Positions 32,108 through 41,210 of a stretch of 64,000 bases of DNA are shown piece by piece. The stretch is from the NCBI RefSeq assembly GCF_007991275.1, contig NZ_BJYA01000012.1:62001-126000 (forward strand), in the 5' to 3' direction. The notes beneath the pieces are model-generated. The model made no database searches. It was not told the origin of the DNA and saw only the letters and a program-made list of their open reading frames with translations. Source of the stretch: Alkalibacillus haloalkaliphilus. GTDB taxonomy: Bacteria > Bacillota > Bacilli > Bacillales > Alkalibacillaceae. The stretch's first letter is position 1. Each line of letters starts with the position of its first letter. The translations under genes were made by a program, and so were the position numbers.

Positions 32108-34072
32108 GTGAAAATGAATGTGACACAAAAGTTGATTAAAGAGCATCTAGTCTCAGGGCAAATGAATCCAGGTGAAGAGATTGGGCTAAAAATTGATCAA
32201 ACGTTAACACAAGATGCAACAGGTACTATGGTCATGTTAGAGCTTGAAGCTATGGGTGTTGATCAAGCTAAAACAGAAGCATCAGCACAGTATGTAGACC
32301 ACAATTTAATTCAAGATGATTATCGAAATGCAGATGACCATATGTTTTTACGTAGTGCGGCTAATCGTTTCGGTCTTTATTATAGCCGTCCTGGTAATGG
32401 TGTTAGCCACCCGGTTCATATGCAGAAGCTAGCTGTGCCAGGTAAGACGTTACTCGGTTCAGATAGCCATACGTGCGCTAACGGTTGTATGGGGATGCTT
32501 GCGATGGGTGCTGGTGGTATTGATGTTGCCTTAGCTATTGCAGGAGAGCCTTATTACATTAAAATGCCACAAGTTTGGGGCGTTAAGTTAACAGGAAAGC
32601 TTCCGGATTGGGTTAGTGCTAAAGATGTTATTTTAGAAATGTTACGCCGTCATGATGTTAAAGGCGGTGTTGGAAAGGTCATTGAATATTACGGTCCTGG
32701 TGTTAAAGAATTATCAGCAATGGACCGCCATGTCATTGCCAACATGGGAGCAGAACTCGGCGCAACGGCAACCGTTTTCCCTTCAGACAAAGAGATTAAA
32801 AACTTCTTAAAAGTACAAGGAAGAGAAGAAGATTGGGTTGAAGTGACCGCTGACCGTGGAGCGAGCTATGACCTTCATGAAGAAATTGACTTATCGAGTC
32901 TTGAGCCGTTAATCGCAAAACCATCAAGCCCAGGTAACGTAGTACCAGTTACTGAAGTGGCAGGCGAACCGATTTATCAATCTTATATCGGTTCATCAGC
33001 TAACCCAGGTTACCGAGACTTTGCCATTGTTGCAGAGGTTGTTAAAGGAAAGCATGTAGCACAAGGCCTTTCGTTAGATATTAACCCATCATCTCGACAA
33101 ATTTTAACGCAATTAGTCGATGATGGACATATTGCAAGTCTTTTGTCGGCTGGTGGAAGGCTTCACCAAGCTGGTTGTAACGGTTGTATCGGAATGGGGC
33201 AAGCGCCGGCATCTGGGCGTAACAGCTTAAGAACAACGCCTCGTAACTTCCCAGGACGATCAGGTACTAAAGAGGATAGCGTGTTTTTATGTAGCCCAGA
33301 AACAGCAGCAGCTTCAGCGTTAACGGGGGAAATTACCGACCCAAGAACGTTAGAAATGGATTATCCTAAAGTAAAAGAGCCGACAAAAGTTGATTTTGAA
33401 AAAGAAAAAGGTATGTTAGAAGAGCCATTAACATCAGCTGATGGTTTAACAGTTGAGTTAGAGAAGGGGCCTAACATTAGTTCAATTCCAAACATGGCTC
33501 CATTACAAGACAACTTTGAGGTACCTGTCTTATTGAAGATGGGCGATAACATTTCAACTGATGAAATATTAGCCGGTGGTTCGCGTGTTTTACCTTACCG
33601 TAGTAACTTGCCGAAAATCAGTACATTTACATTTGAAATTGTTGATGACAATTACTACGAGCGTGCTATGGAGCTTCGTGACGATGGAGGCCATGCGGTT
33701 GTCGGTGGATACAACTACGGTCAAGGCTCTAGCCGTGAACACGCAGCGTTAGCTCCACGCTATCTAGGATTAAAAGCTGTCATTGTGAAAGACTTTGCTC
33801 GTATTCACTTGCAGAATTTAATTAACTTCGGCATATTGCCATTAACGTTTGTAGACGAATCAGAATTCGACAAAATCGAGCAAGGCGCCGTATTAGAATT
33901 TGAAAACGTTCGTGACAAGATCCAAGAGTCAAACGAATTTGAAGTTGGCGTTAGAGGTAAAGCTGAAAAAGTTAAAGTAAAGCATAGTTTAACAGATCGT
34001 CATTTGGACATAATACTAGCAGGAGGCATTATTAATTGGGTTAAAAACAAACAACAAGAAAGTGGTGTCTAA
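32108..34072 (+). CDS. Aconitate hydratase, short (Aquifex-like) type
   Basis: A 654-residue aconitase-superfamily protein, clearly shorter than the ~900-residue AcnA of most Bacillus. Domains in order: N-terminal Fe-S region with DSHTCANGCMGMLAMGAGG, the CxxC cluster ligands in AGCNGCIGMGQ near residue 360, and the swivel domain with YNYGQGSSREHAALAPRYLG near residue 540. The third cluster Cys, normally in a GSCTN motif, is replaced: the aligned segment reads YIGSSANPGY. Start is GTG 32108, seven bases after AAAGGGG. It should interconvert citrate and isocitrate, but a homoaconitase-like or other hydro-lyase role is not excluded. Confidence 0.87.
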   Translation: MKMNVTQKLIKEHLVSGQMNPGEEIGLKIDQTLTQDATGTMVMLELEAMGVDQAKTEASAQYVDHNLIQDDYRNADDHMFLRSAANRFGLYYSRPGNGVSHPVHMQKLAVPGKTLLGSDSHTCANGCMGMLAMGAGGIDVALAIAGEPYYIKMPQVWGVKLTGKLPDWVSAKDVILEMLRRHDVKGGVGKVIEYYGPGVKELSAMDRHVIANMGAELGATATVFPSDKEIKNFLKVQGREEDWVEVTADRGASYDLHEEIDLSSLEPLIAKPSSPGNVVPVTEVAGEPIYQSYIGSSANPGYRDFAIVAEVVKGKHVAQGLSLDINPSSRQILTQLVDDGHIASLLSAGGRLHQAGCNGCIGMGQAPASGRNSLRTTPRNFPGRSGTKEDSVFLCSPETAAASALTGEITDPRTLEMDYPKVKEPTKVDFEKEKGMLEEPLTSADGLTVELEKGPNISSIPNMAPLQDNFEVPVLLKMGDNISTDEILAGGSRVLPYRSNLPKISTFTFEIVDDNYYERAMELRDDGGHAVVGGYNYGQGSSREHAALAPRYLGLKAVIVKDFARIHLQNLINFGILPLTFVDESEFDKIEQGAVLEFENVRDKIQESNEFEVGVRGKAEKVKVKHSLTDRHLDIILAGGIINWVKNKQQESGV

Positions 34073-34249
34073 ATGGGTTCACAACAGTTTCGTTGCAAAG
34101 CATGTGATGGTGCTGGACTATTAATGGACGATGAAGAATGGCGCTACACGTGTACTGTCTGTAGTGGAGATGGTTATGTTTCGAAGTATGAAAGTCAACA
34201 AGGAAGCCGTATTAATGAAGTTGATGAAAACAATCGAATATTAGATTAA
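34073..34249 (+). CDS. CxxCxGxG zinc-finger microprotein coupled to aconitase
   Basis: A 58-residue protein whose ATG directly follows the aconitase TAA, with no base between. It carries two CxxCxGxG knuckles, CKACDGAG (C8, C11) and CTVCSGDG (C27, C30), like half of a DnaJ zinc-finger domain, and an acidic tail. No separate strong ribosome site is seen, so translational coupling is likely. Four Cys could bind zinc or iron. A role in aconitase Fe-S assembly, folding or iron sensing is my inference. It is followed by a terminator. Confidence 0.75.
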   Translation: MGSQQFRCKACDGAGLLMDDEEWRYTCTVCSGDGYVSKYESQQGSRINEVDENNRILD

Positions 34250-34264
34250 TCCTGTAAAGACAAT

Positions 34265-34297
34265 AAAAGCACTGATCATCTTATGATCAGTGCTTTT
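34265..34297. terminator. Bidirectional terminator between aconitase and xynB
   Basis: AAAAGCACTGATCAT (34265-34279) and ATGATCAGTGCTTTT (34283-34297) form a perfect 15-bp stem between converging genes. Confidence 0.92.
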
Positions 34298-34301
34298 ATA
34301 T

Positions 34302-35906
34302 TTAAGATTCTTGGTAAAGGAAGTAGTCGAAGTCTGCGTGTAGTTTTTCTCCAGAAGTATCTTGACATTGCATACCAACAAATGCCCCTGTAAAGAAACC
34401 TCCACCTTGAATGTAGTCATCCGATAGCTTGTAAGAGTGAAAATCAATAGGAATTCTCACCCAATGATCTCCATCAAAAGAATAGTGATAATGGTATAGA
34501 TTAGTACTTACTTCTACACGTAAGTAAATGTAGTTAGTTTCATCTGGAATTGCTATAACTTCGTTTTTAAGTGGTCGATCAAATTCAAAATTATCGCAAA
34601 CTGTAAGGTCAAGAATTCTCCCTTTCTCTTCATGCCATGTAACTTGTAAAGCTGACCAATTTTGTGTGTTGTAATAATTAACAAGGCCTGCAGCTTGTTG
34701 AAATGATTGCGGATTAAAACTCAATTTCGTTTCAGCAGTAAAGTTAAAATGTTCCCAGCGTCTTGCAATAAAAGATTGTGTAAATTTAGATGTTAAAGAT
34801 TCATTTCCATACAATCGTAAATGACCAGGTAGCTCTGTTAAAGACATATTATTTTCTAATGGAATTCTTAGTGACTGAAAGTGTGGGTTTAATTCTTGCT
34901 GGTTAAAGTCATCTTTTCTGGGATAATCTTTTTTCCACTTCACTTCTTCTATGTCAGGCCCTTTAATTTGTAACGATGGTTCATTTCCACCAACAACGTA
35001 TGGCCAGTCATTTTTCCATTCCAAACGTTGTATAGCTGTTTCTCTTCCTAATGGGCAGAAACCTCTAGGATCTAAAAGAGGTTGTTCATCTTTAGGTAAT
35101 GGGCGACCTGTAAGATGAACAAGGAACCATTCATCGGTGTGTGTTTTCACAATTGAAGCATGCCCTGCTTTTTGTAAAGGATTTCTAGGGTATGGAAAAG
35201 ATGTTATTAACGGATTTTCTGGGTGAACTTCATAAGGACCATACAAGCTTTTTGAACGAGCTATAGTTGCTTGGTGATCGTATTTTGTACCGCCTTCAGC
35301 TGTTAGTAAGTAGTAGTATCCATTCTCTTTATAGATGTGAGGTGCTTCTGTTAGCTTTACATCTGTTCCTTTAAAAATCACTTTTTTATCACCTATCAGT
35401 TTCTCGTCTTTAACACTATATTCTTGTAGCACTATACCATAAAAATTATGGTTGGGTAGTCGGTGGTCCCACATCATATTAACAAGGTACTTTCTTCCGT
35501 CATCATCATGAAATAAAGAAGGATCGAAACCAGAACTGTTTAAGGTGACTGGCTCTGACCATTCACCATCAATTTGGTTACAGGTAACAAGGTAATTATG
35601 ACAGTCTTTCCACTGACCTTCAGTTACTTTAACATCAGTATAGATAAGCCAAAACTTTCCATCACTATATGATAGAGCAGGTGCCCATACACCACCAGAA
35701 TCAGGGTTACCTTGCATGTTTAATTGACTTATTCGGTTTAAAGGTCTTGAAACAAGTCTCCAGTTTTTTAAGTCTTTTGAATGGTATATACCTACACCAG
35801 GAAACCATTCAAATGTAGAGACAGCGATGTAGTAATCTTCTCCAGCTCGACATATGCTTGGGTCAGGGTTGAACCCCTTCAAGATTGGATTTTTAATGTT
35901 TGACAT
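34302..35906 (-). CDS. xynB: Glycoside hydrolase family 43 beta-xylosidase
   Basis: A 534-residue intracellular GH43 enzyme (no signal peptide). The catalytic base Asp is in [10 protein letters not shown] near residue 12, the pKa-modulating Asp in SGFDPSLF, and the acid Glu in LTEAPHIYK near residue 183. The C-terminal half is the beta-sandwich domain found in GH43 xylosidases. It should cleave imported xylo-oligosaccharides to xylose. The start is ATG 35906, six bases after AGAGGTG. It is transcribed with xylR, 38 bases upstream. Confidence 0.94.
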   Translation of the reverse strand: MSNIKNPILKGFNPDPSICRAGEDYYIAVSTFEWFPGVGIYHSKDLKNWRLVSRPLNRISQLNMQGNPDSGGVWAPALSYSDGKFWLIYTDVKVTEGQWKDCHNYLVTCNQIDGEWSEPVTLNSSGFDPSLFHDDDGRKYLVNMMWDHRLPNHNFYGIVLQEYSVKDEKLIGDKKVIFKGTDVKLTEAPHIYKENGYYYLLTAEGGTKYDHQATIARSKSLYGPYEVHPENPLITSFPYPRNPLQKAGHASIVKTHTDEWFLVHLTGRPLPKDEQPLLDPRGFCPLGRETAIQRLEWKNDWPYVVGGNEPSLQIKGPDIEEVKWKKDYPRKDDFNQQELNPHFQSLRIPLENNMSLTELPGHLRLYGNESLTSKFTQSFIARRWEHFNFTAETKLSFNPQSFQQAAGLVNYYNTQNWSALQVTWHEEKGRILDLTVCDNFEFDRPLKNEVIAIPDETNYIYLRVEVSTNLYHYHYSFDGDHWVRIPIDFHSYKLSDDYIQGGGFFTGAFVGMQCQDTSGEKLHADFDYFLYQES

Positions 35907-35943
35907 ATTCTTCACCTCTAATTATAGATTTATTGGTTAACAT

Positions 35944-37122
35944 TTAATTTGTAAGTTGATTTTTCGAAAAGAAACTATCAGTTACAAAGGCAGACACTCC
36001 TAAAGCGGCTGACTTTTTTTCTAACATAGAAAAATGAAGCTGTAAGTCTTTCTGGTGTGATACTAATGGGTGTGTACTTATGTTTTGTTTTAAAGGTTCT
36101 TCAAGCCAATTCTGTAGTGTAGCTAAACGATTACCAATGATGATCTGCTCAGGGTTATAACTGTTAATGATATTATTTAGCCCGACTAATATATAGTCGC
36201 TTAGTTTATTAATTATTTTAAGGGCTTGTTCGTTTTCATTTTCAGCTAGTGAGATTAGCCATTCTAATGTTTTTTCTTCTGGATTGCCTTTAATGATATT
36301 GTACTCGAGAGCCATATTAATAAGAGATTGTTCAGAGGCATATAACTCCCAACACCCTTTATTTCCACAATTGCATAAAGGACCATTCATATTAATAGTC
36401 ATATGTCCAACCTCTCCTGTAAGTCCATTGTGCCCTTCATGAAGCTTTCCGTTTAATATGAAACCAGCACCGATACCGATACCAATGCTAATGTAGACAA
36501 TATCATTATACGGTTTTCCTGCACCGAATTTCTTTTCACCATAAGCCCCGGCATTTGCTTCGTTCTGAATGACAACAGGGGTATTGTACTTTTCTTCCAC
36601 TAACTTCTTAAGGTCAACATTTTTCCAGCTAATGTTAGGAGCCATTAATACTCTACCGTTTTTTACTAAACCAGGAACTCCAATACCTATTCCTATAACT
36701 CCATAAGGGCTTTTGGGGAGTGAAACAATTAGTTCATCAATGATTGAGTAAGTTTCATTAAGCGTTTCTTCAAATGTTAAGTTACCAATCTTGGTAAATT
36801 GTTCATTGTGAATGTTCCCTTGCAGATCTGTTACAACGGCCAAGATATAGTTAACTCCAATATCAATACCCAAAGAGTACCCTGCTGATTCATTGAATAA
36901 AAGCATTACAGGCCTGCGCCCACCACTTGAAGTACCTGGGCCCGACTCGAGAATTAAATGTTGGTCTAGTAAATCGTTCACAAGAGAGGAGACAGTTCCT
37001 TTGTTCAACCCAGTCTTGATAGCGGTATCCGCTCTAGAAATGGGGGAGTGCTCTCTAATACAGTTTAAAACTAAAGACTTGTTCCTTTCTTTCACTACGT
37101 ATTGATTGTAAGTTGTTATCAT
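35944..37122 (-). CDS. xylR: Xylose repressor, ROK family
   Basis: A 392-residue regulator. The N-terminal winged helix (ISRADTAIKTGLNKGTVSSL, near residue 30) binds DNA. The ROK sugar-binding domain follows, with the zinc motif CNCGNKGCWE near residue 255 and DIGVNYILAVVTD. XylR represses xylose genes until xylose binds. It is divergent from the oligosaccharide transporter genes, and an inverted repeat in the shared promoter region is a likely operator. The ribosome site is weak, fitting low expression. Confidence 0.93.
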   Translation of the reverse strand: MITTYNQYVVKERNKSLVLNCIREHSPISRADTAIKTGLNKGTVSSLVNDLLDQHLILESGPGTSSGGRRPVMLLFNESAGYSLGIDIGVNYILAVVTDLQGNIHNEQFTKIGNLTFEETLNETYSIIDELIVSLPKSPYGVIGIGIGVPGLVKNGRVLMAPNISWKNVDLKKLVEEKYNTPVVIQNEANAGAYGEKKFGAGKPYNDIVYISIGIGIGAGFILNGKLHEGHNGLTGEVGHMTINMNGPLCNCGNKGCWELYASEQSLINMALEYNIIKGNPEEKTLEWLISLAENENEQALKIINKLSDYILVGLNNIINSYNPEQIIIGNRLATLQNWLEEPLKQNISTHPLVSHQKDLQLHFSMLEKKSAALGVSAFVTDSFFSKNQLTN

Positions 37123-37206
37123 AATGTAATCACACTTTCTTTAAAATATTAGACTAAATAAATAATGTCTGCCAATTTAAACTATTTCAATAATTTTATT
37201 ATACAC

Positions 37207-37248
37207 TTTGTTTATCCACTAGACAAACAATGTTTACCATGGTAATAT
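37207..37248 (+). promoter_or_regulatory. Predicted XylR operator and promoter of the sugar transporter operon
   Basis: TTTGTTTA-TCCAC-TAGACAAA (37207-37227) is an inverted repeat with 7 of 8 pairs; its core resembles the Bacillus xyl operator half-sites. It covers the -35 TAGACA (37220-37225); the -10 TAATAT (37243-37248) follows after 17 bases. A second perfect palindrome, TTACCATGGTAA (37234-37245), overlaps the -10. Two TTTGTYTA half-sites in direct repeat also lie before xylA (41152-41159 and 41168-41175). Confidence 0.6.
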
Positions 37249-37301
37249 TTACTTAATGTTTGAAAATGAAGATTTTTCTAATAATTTTAAGGGGGAAGAA
37301 G

Positions 37302-38609
37302 ATGAAGAAATTTAAATGGTTGTCTGCTTTTTTGATTTTATTGTTAGGTAGTCTTTTATTATTTGCATGTAGTGAAGATGGTGAAGGTGATGAGGAAGTT
37401 GGCAGTAGTGAAGACGATGAAGTAATAGAATTCATGCACTTATGGCCAGAAGGAAGTTCAGCCCAGCATTATAGAATAGTCAATGAAATTATTGAGGACT
37501 TTGAGGAAGAACATCCAAATAAAACTGTTGACTTACAGGTTTACAGTAATGAACAATACAAAGATCAAATAACAGTATTATCTTCTGCTAATGAACTGCC
37601 TGATGTAGGAATGACATGGGCGGCTGGTTATATGGAACCTTTTGTAAGCGGTAACATGTTTGCGGAACTTGATGATATGTTAGATGAAGGTCTTCGAGAT
37701 GAATTTGTTGCGGGAACTCTAGAGGCGTTTGAATTAGATGGTGTCTCATATGGCCTTCCATTGGAGTTAAATACAACTTATGTTTTTTATAATAAGAACA
37801 TCTTTGATGAGCATGGCTTGGAAAAACCAGATACGTATGAGGATTTACAAGAAATCATCTCAGTTTTAAATGAAAATAATGTTGAACCTATATCTTTAGG
37901 TAATAGAGATCGTTGGACAGGTTCAATGTGGTACATGTATTTTGCAGACCGAATTGGTGGTTCTGATGTCCTTACAGAAGCAATTAATGGTGAAAGGTCT
38001 TTTGAGGACCCAGCTTTAGTAGAAGCAGCAGAAAAGGTACAAGAGATGGTAACAAATGACTCATTTAATAGTGGGTTTAACGGAATGGCAAATGAAGAAG
38101 CAAGTAGTATGTTTATGAATGATCAAGCTGCAATGTATATGATTGCAACATGGGATTTACCGAACTTTACAACCAATGAGGATATACCACAAGAGTTCAG
38201 AGATTCTGTTGATTACTTTAAATTCCCAACTGTTGAAGGATCAGGTGATACGAATAGTTTTGTAGGTGGTCCAGGAGTTGGGTTGTTTGTAAGTGAAAAT
38301 TCAGAGGTTAAAGATGCTGCTTTGGAATTTTCGTCTTTCTTTATACAGGAATGGGGAGAAAGGTCAGTTACTGAAGCTGGTGTTATTCCAGGTACGATAG
38401 TGGATGGTGAATCGTTAGATCTTCCAGATATGTATGTTGAAGTTTTAGAAGATCTCGAAAATGCAACAAACTTAACACTATATGCTGATGTGCAAATGAG
38501 TGCGGGTGTTGCTGATCGACACTTAGAGTTAATTCAAGCGTTATTTGGATTAGAAATTACAGCTGAAGAGTTTGCAGAAGAGCATGAAAATGCACTTTCA
38601 GAAGAATAG
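37302..38609 (+). CDS. CUT1 ABC transporter, sugar-binding lipoprotein
   Basis: A 435-residue extracellular solute-binding protein (family 1). The signal peptide ends in the lipobox LLLFAC, and a very acidic linker (SEDGEGDEEVGSSEDDE) follows. The start is ATG 37302 after AAGGGGGAAG; the open frame extends upstream to 37260 without support. With xynB and xylAB around it, xylo-oligosaccharides are the likely ligand. Two permease genes follow in the same direction, but no ATPase gene. Confidence 0.9.
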   Translation: MKKFKWLSAFLILLLGSLLLFACSEDGEGDEEVGSSEDDEVIEFMHLWPEGSSAQHYRIVNEIIEDFEEEHPNKTVDLQVYSNEQYKDQITVLSSANELPDVGMTWAAGYMEPFVSGNMFAELDDMLDEGLRDEFVAGTLEAFELDGVSYGLPLELNTTYVFYNKNIFDEHGLEKPDTYEDLQEIISVLNENNVEPISLGNRDRWTGSMWYMYFADRIGGSDVLTEAINGERSFEDPALVEAAEKVQEMVTNDSFNSGFNGMANEEASSMFMNDQAAMYMIATWDLPNFTTNEDIPQEFRDSVDYFKFPTVEGSGDTNSFVGGPGVGLFVSENSEVKDAALEFSSFFIQEWGERSVTEAGVIPGTIVDGESLDLPDMYVEVLEDLENATNLTLYADVQMSAGVADRHLELIQALFGLEITAEEFAEEHENALSEE

Positions 38610-38695
38610 AAAATACTGATTACAATTAATAGGGATGAACTAATGCATACCTTACTTCATCAAATGAAAATACATCAATGAAAGGGTGGATTAGT

Positions 38696-38721
38696 CATCC
38701 CCACTTCTTTATATGGGGGTG
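38696..38721 (+). promoter_or_regulatory. Hairpin that could hide the ribosome site of the first permease gene
   Basis: CATCCCC (38696-38702) can pair with GGGGGTG (38715-38721) over seven pairs, one of them a G-U pair, around a 12-base loop. The right arm is the Shine-Dalgarno sequence for ATG 38725. It may lower permease translation relative to the binding protein. Confidence 0.45.
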
Positions 38722-38724
38722 AGA

Positions 38725-39606
38725 ATGGTGAACAAAGTCATGTCAAATAAGTGGTTTATAATCCTTTACTTATTTCCTGCGTTTTTTCTAGTAGCTGTTT
38801 TAATTTTTATTCCACTATTACTAACAGGATATTATGGGCTTATGGATTGGGATGGAATAGGTGAAATGGAATTTATAGGTCTTGAAAACTACATTAACGT
38901 AGTTCAAGATCCTAGGTTTTGGGAAAGTGCTGCACATTCATTTTTATTAGCTTTATTTTCGACTTTAAGCTTAGCAATTTACTTAGCTATTGCGATGATC
39001 TTAGCTTCCAAAATTAAAGGTGCAGATTTATTAAGGAAAATTTATTTAATACCGATGCTATTATCTTCGGTTGCAATTGCACAACTATGGATTAAAGTGT
39101 ACAACCCGTCTAATGGGATGTTAAATACAGTTCTTCATTGGTTCGGAGTTGAAAATCCACCACTATGGCTAGCTGACCCAAATATAGTTTTATATTCAAT
39201 TTTTATCCCTATATTGTGGCAGTATGCAGGGTTTTACATTTTAATATATTTTGCAGCTTTAAAAAACATCCCAGATACAATTGTTGAGGCAGCAAAAATT
39301 GATGGTGCTTCACCTTTGCAAGTTGCTCTTCAAATTAAACTTCCATTAATTATGGGTGTTGTTAAAGTAACTATAGTATTAGCAATTGTTGGTTCTCTTA
39401 AGTATTTTGACTTAATTTATGTAATGACTGGAGGAGGACCTAATGGTGCAAGTGAAGTCATGGCTTCTTACATGTATAAATTAGCCTTCTCAAACAATGA
39501 CTTCGGTTATGGTAGCTCTGTAGGGTTTATGCTACTGCTAATCACACTTCTTGTAACAATTATTGTTAGGAAGTTCACCGCTTCAAAAGAAGAAATTCAA
39601 TATTAA
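38725..39606 (+). CDS. CUT1 ABC transporter permease (first subunit)
   Basis: A 293-residue inner-membrane permease with six spans. The EAA loop that contacts the ATPase reads EAAKIDGASPLQVALQIKLP, near residue 190. It belongs to the MalF/UgpA type. The start is ATG 38725, five bases after GGGGGTGAG. A 115-base gap with a hairpin separates it from the binding-protein gene. It pairs with the next permease and must use an ATPase encoded elsewhere, such as an MsmX-type shared subunit. Confidence 0.92.
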   Translation: MVNKVMSNKWFIILYLFPAFFLVAVLIFIPLLLTGYYGLMDWDGIGEMEFIGLENYINVVQDPRFWESAAHSFLLALFSTLSLAIYLAIAMILASKIKGADLLRKIYLIPMLLSSVAIAQLWIKVYNPSNGMLNTVLHWFGVENPPLWLADPNIVLYSIFIPILWQYAGFYILIYFAALKNIPDTIVEAAKIDGASPLQVALQIKLPLIMGVVKVTIVLAIVGSLKYFDLIYVMTGGGPNGASEVMASYMYKLAFSNNDFGYGSSVGFMLLLITLLVTIIVRKFTASKEEIQY

Positions 39607-39620
39607 AGGGAGGTTTTGTG

Positions 39621-40442
39621 ATGGGACGTTTAGGTTATTTCTTTTTATACCTATGCCTAGGAGTAGTCGGTGTATTTCAAGTCTTTCCTATTGTATGGTT
39701 ATTTCTATTTTCCTTAAAAGATAATCGCGAAATATTTGCGGGATCCCCTTTTGCGCTCCCAGAGGAAATTAGATGGGAAAACTACCTAAGAGTATGGGAA
39801 GGTGGTATAGGTCTATACTTCTTTAATAGTGTTTGGATTACAGGTGTAGCAATTTTCCTAACAGTTTTATTTGCTAGTATGGCTGTGTTTGTAATTACGA
39901 GAATGAAATGGAAACTTAGCGGTTTAGTTTTAGGGTTATTTATGATCGGTTTAATGATCCCAATTCATTCTTCATTAATTCCGTTGTTCAATATGTTTTT
40001 GAATATCAACCTTATTGATAACCCTTGGTCTATTGTTATTACATATACAGCCTATAATTTGCCGATTACGATGATGATACTACTAGGCTTTTATTACACT
40101 ATACCTAGAGAGATTGAAGAGGCTGCAATTATAGATGGCGCATCACTACATAGGCTGTTTTTTAAGATTGTATTACCAATATCCGCACCTGTTATGTCCA
40201 CTACAGTAATCATTAATATGATCTATAACTGGAATGAATTTGTCTTTGTTAACACGTTTATAAGTTCGGACCAATATAGAACGTTAACAGTTGGTATACA
40301 GAACTTTGTTGGTCAGTATATGACCGACTGGGGTGCAATTGGAGCTACTCTTGTAATAAGTGTACTGCCAATTTTAATAGCATTTTTATTTTTTAGTAAT
40401 AAAATTGTGGATGGTATTTCCTCCAGTGCTGTAAAAGGGTAA
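39621..40442 (+). CDS. CUT1 ABC transporter permease (second subunit)
   Basis: A 273-residue MalG/UgpE-type permease with six spans. The EAA motif is EAAIIDGASLHRLFFKIVLP, near residue 168. ATG 39621 is seven bases after GGGAGG and 15 bases after the first permease stop. It completes the membrane channel of the putative xylo-oligosaccharide importer. It converges on the yesL-like gene. Confidence 0.92.
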   Translation: MGRLGYFFLYLCLGVVGVFQVFPIVWLFLFSLKDNREIFAGSPFALPEEIRWENYLRVWEGGIGLYFFNSVWITGVAIFLTVLFASMAVFVITRMKWKLSGLVLGLFMIGLMIPIHSSLIPLFNMFLNINLIDNPWSIVITYTAYNLPITMMILLGFYYTIPREIEEAAIIDGASLHRLFFKIVLPISAPVMSTTVIINMIYNWNEFVFVNTFISSDQYRTLTVGIQNFVGQYMTDWGAIGATLVISVLPILIAFLFFSNKIVDGISSSAVKG

Positions 40443-40478
40443 TTACACATTTACTCATGTAACAAATCGTCTATTTCA

Positions 40479-41084
40479 CTATGTAGTTTGCTTGTCGAAT
40501 TTATTAAAAGCTTGTATTGCAAAATGAACTGTAATGAATGCATAAAAGCTAGCACCAAATATAAAAAATAGAGCTGGCAACAAGTAGGTAAGGAAATAAA
40601 ATGAAGCTAAACTGACTACAATTAGAAAAGATTGTAATGGGCTAATAAGCATTGTAAAAAAAGAATACTTCAATACTTGAAAACCTTTTATATGAAAATG
40701 CACGTAAGTTGGAAAGAGATAAAATAGAAATAATAAAAATATAAAAACCCCTGCAATTAATGGTACAGACGTCCAAGTCAATATCTCACCAATGTTTGTG
40801 TATAAAAAGAAGATGTTAAAAAGAAATATGAATGCTATACAGTAAATGAAAAAGCCTATGCGATTACTCTTCCAAAACTCTTCTTTATAGTACTTTAAGA
40901 AAGTATTAAGTATAGGGAGATCGGTTTGACCTTTCAGCCATTGTCTAATAACTGAAAACATGGCAATGGTTGCTGGGAATAAACCTAATATTACAGCTCC
41001 AAAGATGGTAAAGGTAATCCATAACAATTGAATGTAAGCAAAACGAGTGACCCACTCCAGAGCACTATATAAAGCTCTACTCAT
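40479..41084 (-). CDS. YesL/DUF624 family membrane protein
   Basis: A 201-residue protein with about five membrane spans. The N-terminal segment with LGLFPATIAMFSVIRQWLKG is the DUF624 hallmark. YesL proteins occur beside carbohydrate ABC transporters in many Bacillaceae, but their role is unknown. It is divergent from xylA, sharing a 126-base promoter region, and may be co-regulated by XylR. A GGGGGG site lies before the ATG. Confidence 0.85.
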   Translation of the reverse strand: MSRALYSALEWVTRFAYIQLLWITFTIFGAVILGLFPATIAMFSVIRQWLKGQTDLPILNTFLKYYKEEFWKSNRIGFFIYCIAFIFLFNIFFLYTNIGEILTWTSVPLIAGVFIFLLFLFYLFPTYVHFHIKGFQVLKYSFFTMLISPLQSFLIVVSLASFYFLTYLLPALFFIFGASFYAFITVHFAIQAFNKFDKQTT

Positions 41085-41210
41085 AATAATCCCCCTAGAA
41101 CCGACAAAATTTACACATTATTCTAAAAACATGTTAATATATAAAGCTTTATTTGTCTATTTAATAATTTGTTTAACCTAAAACAATAAAAGATGATGGA
41201 GGGATAAGAA

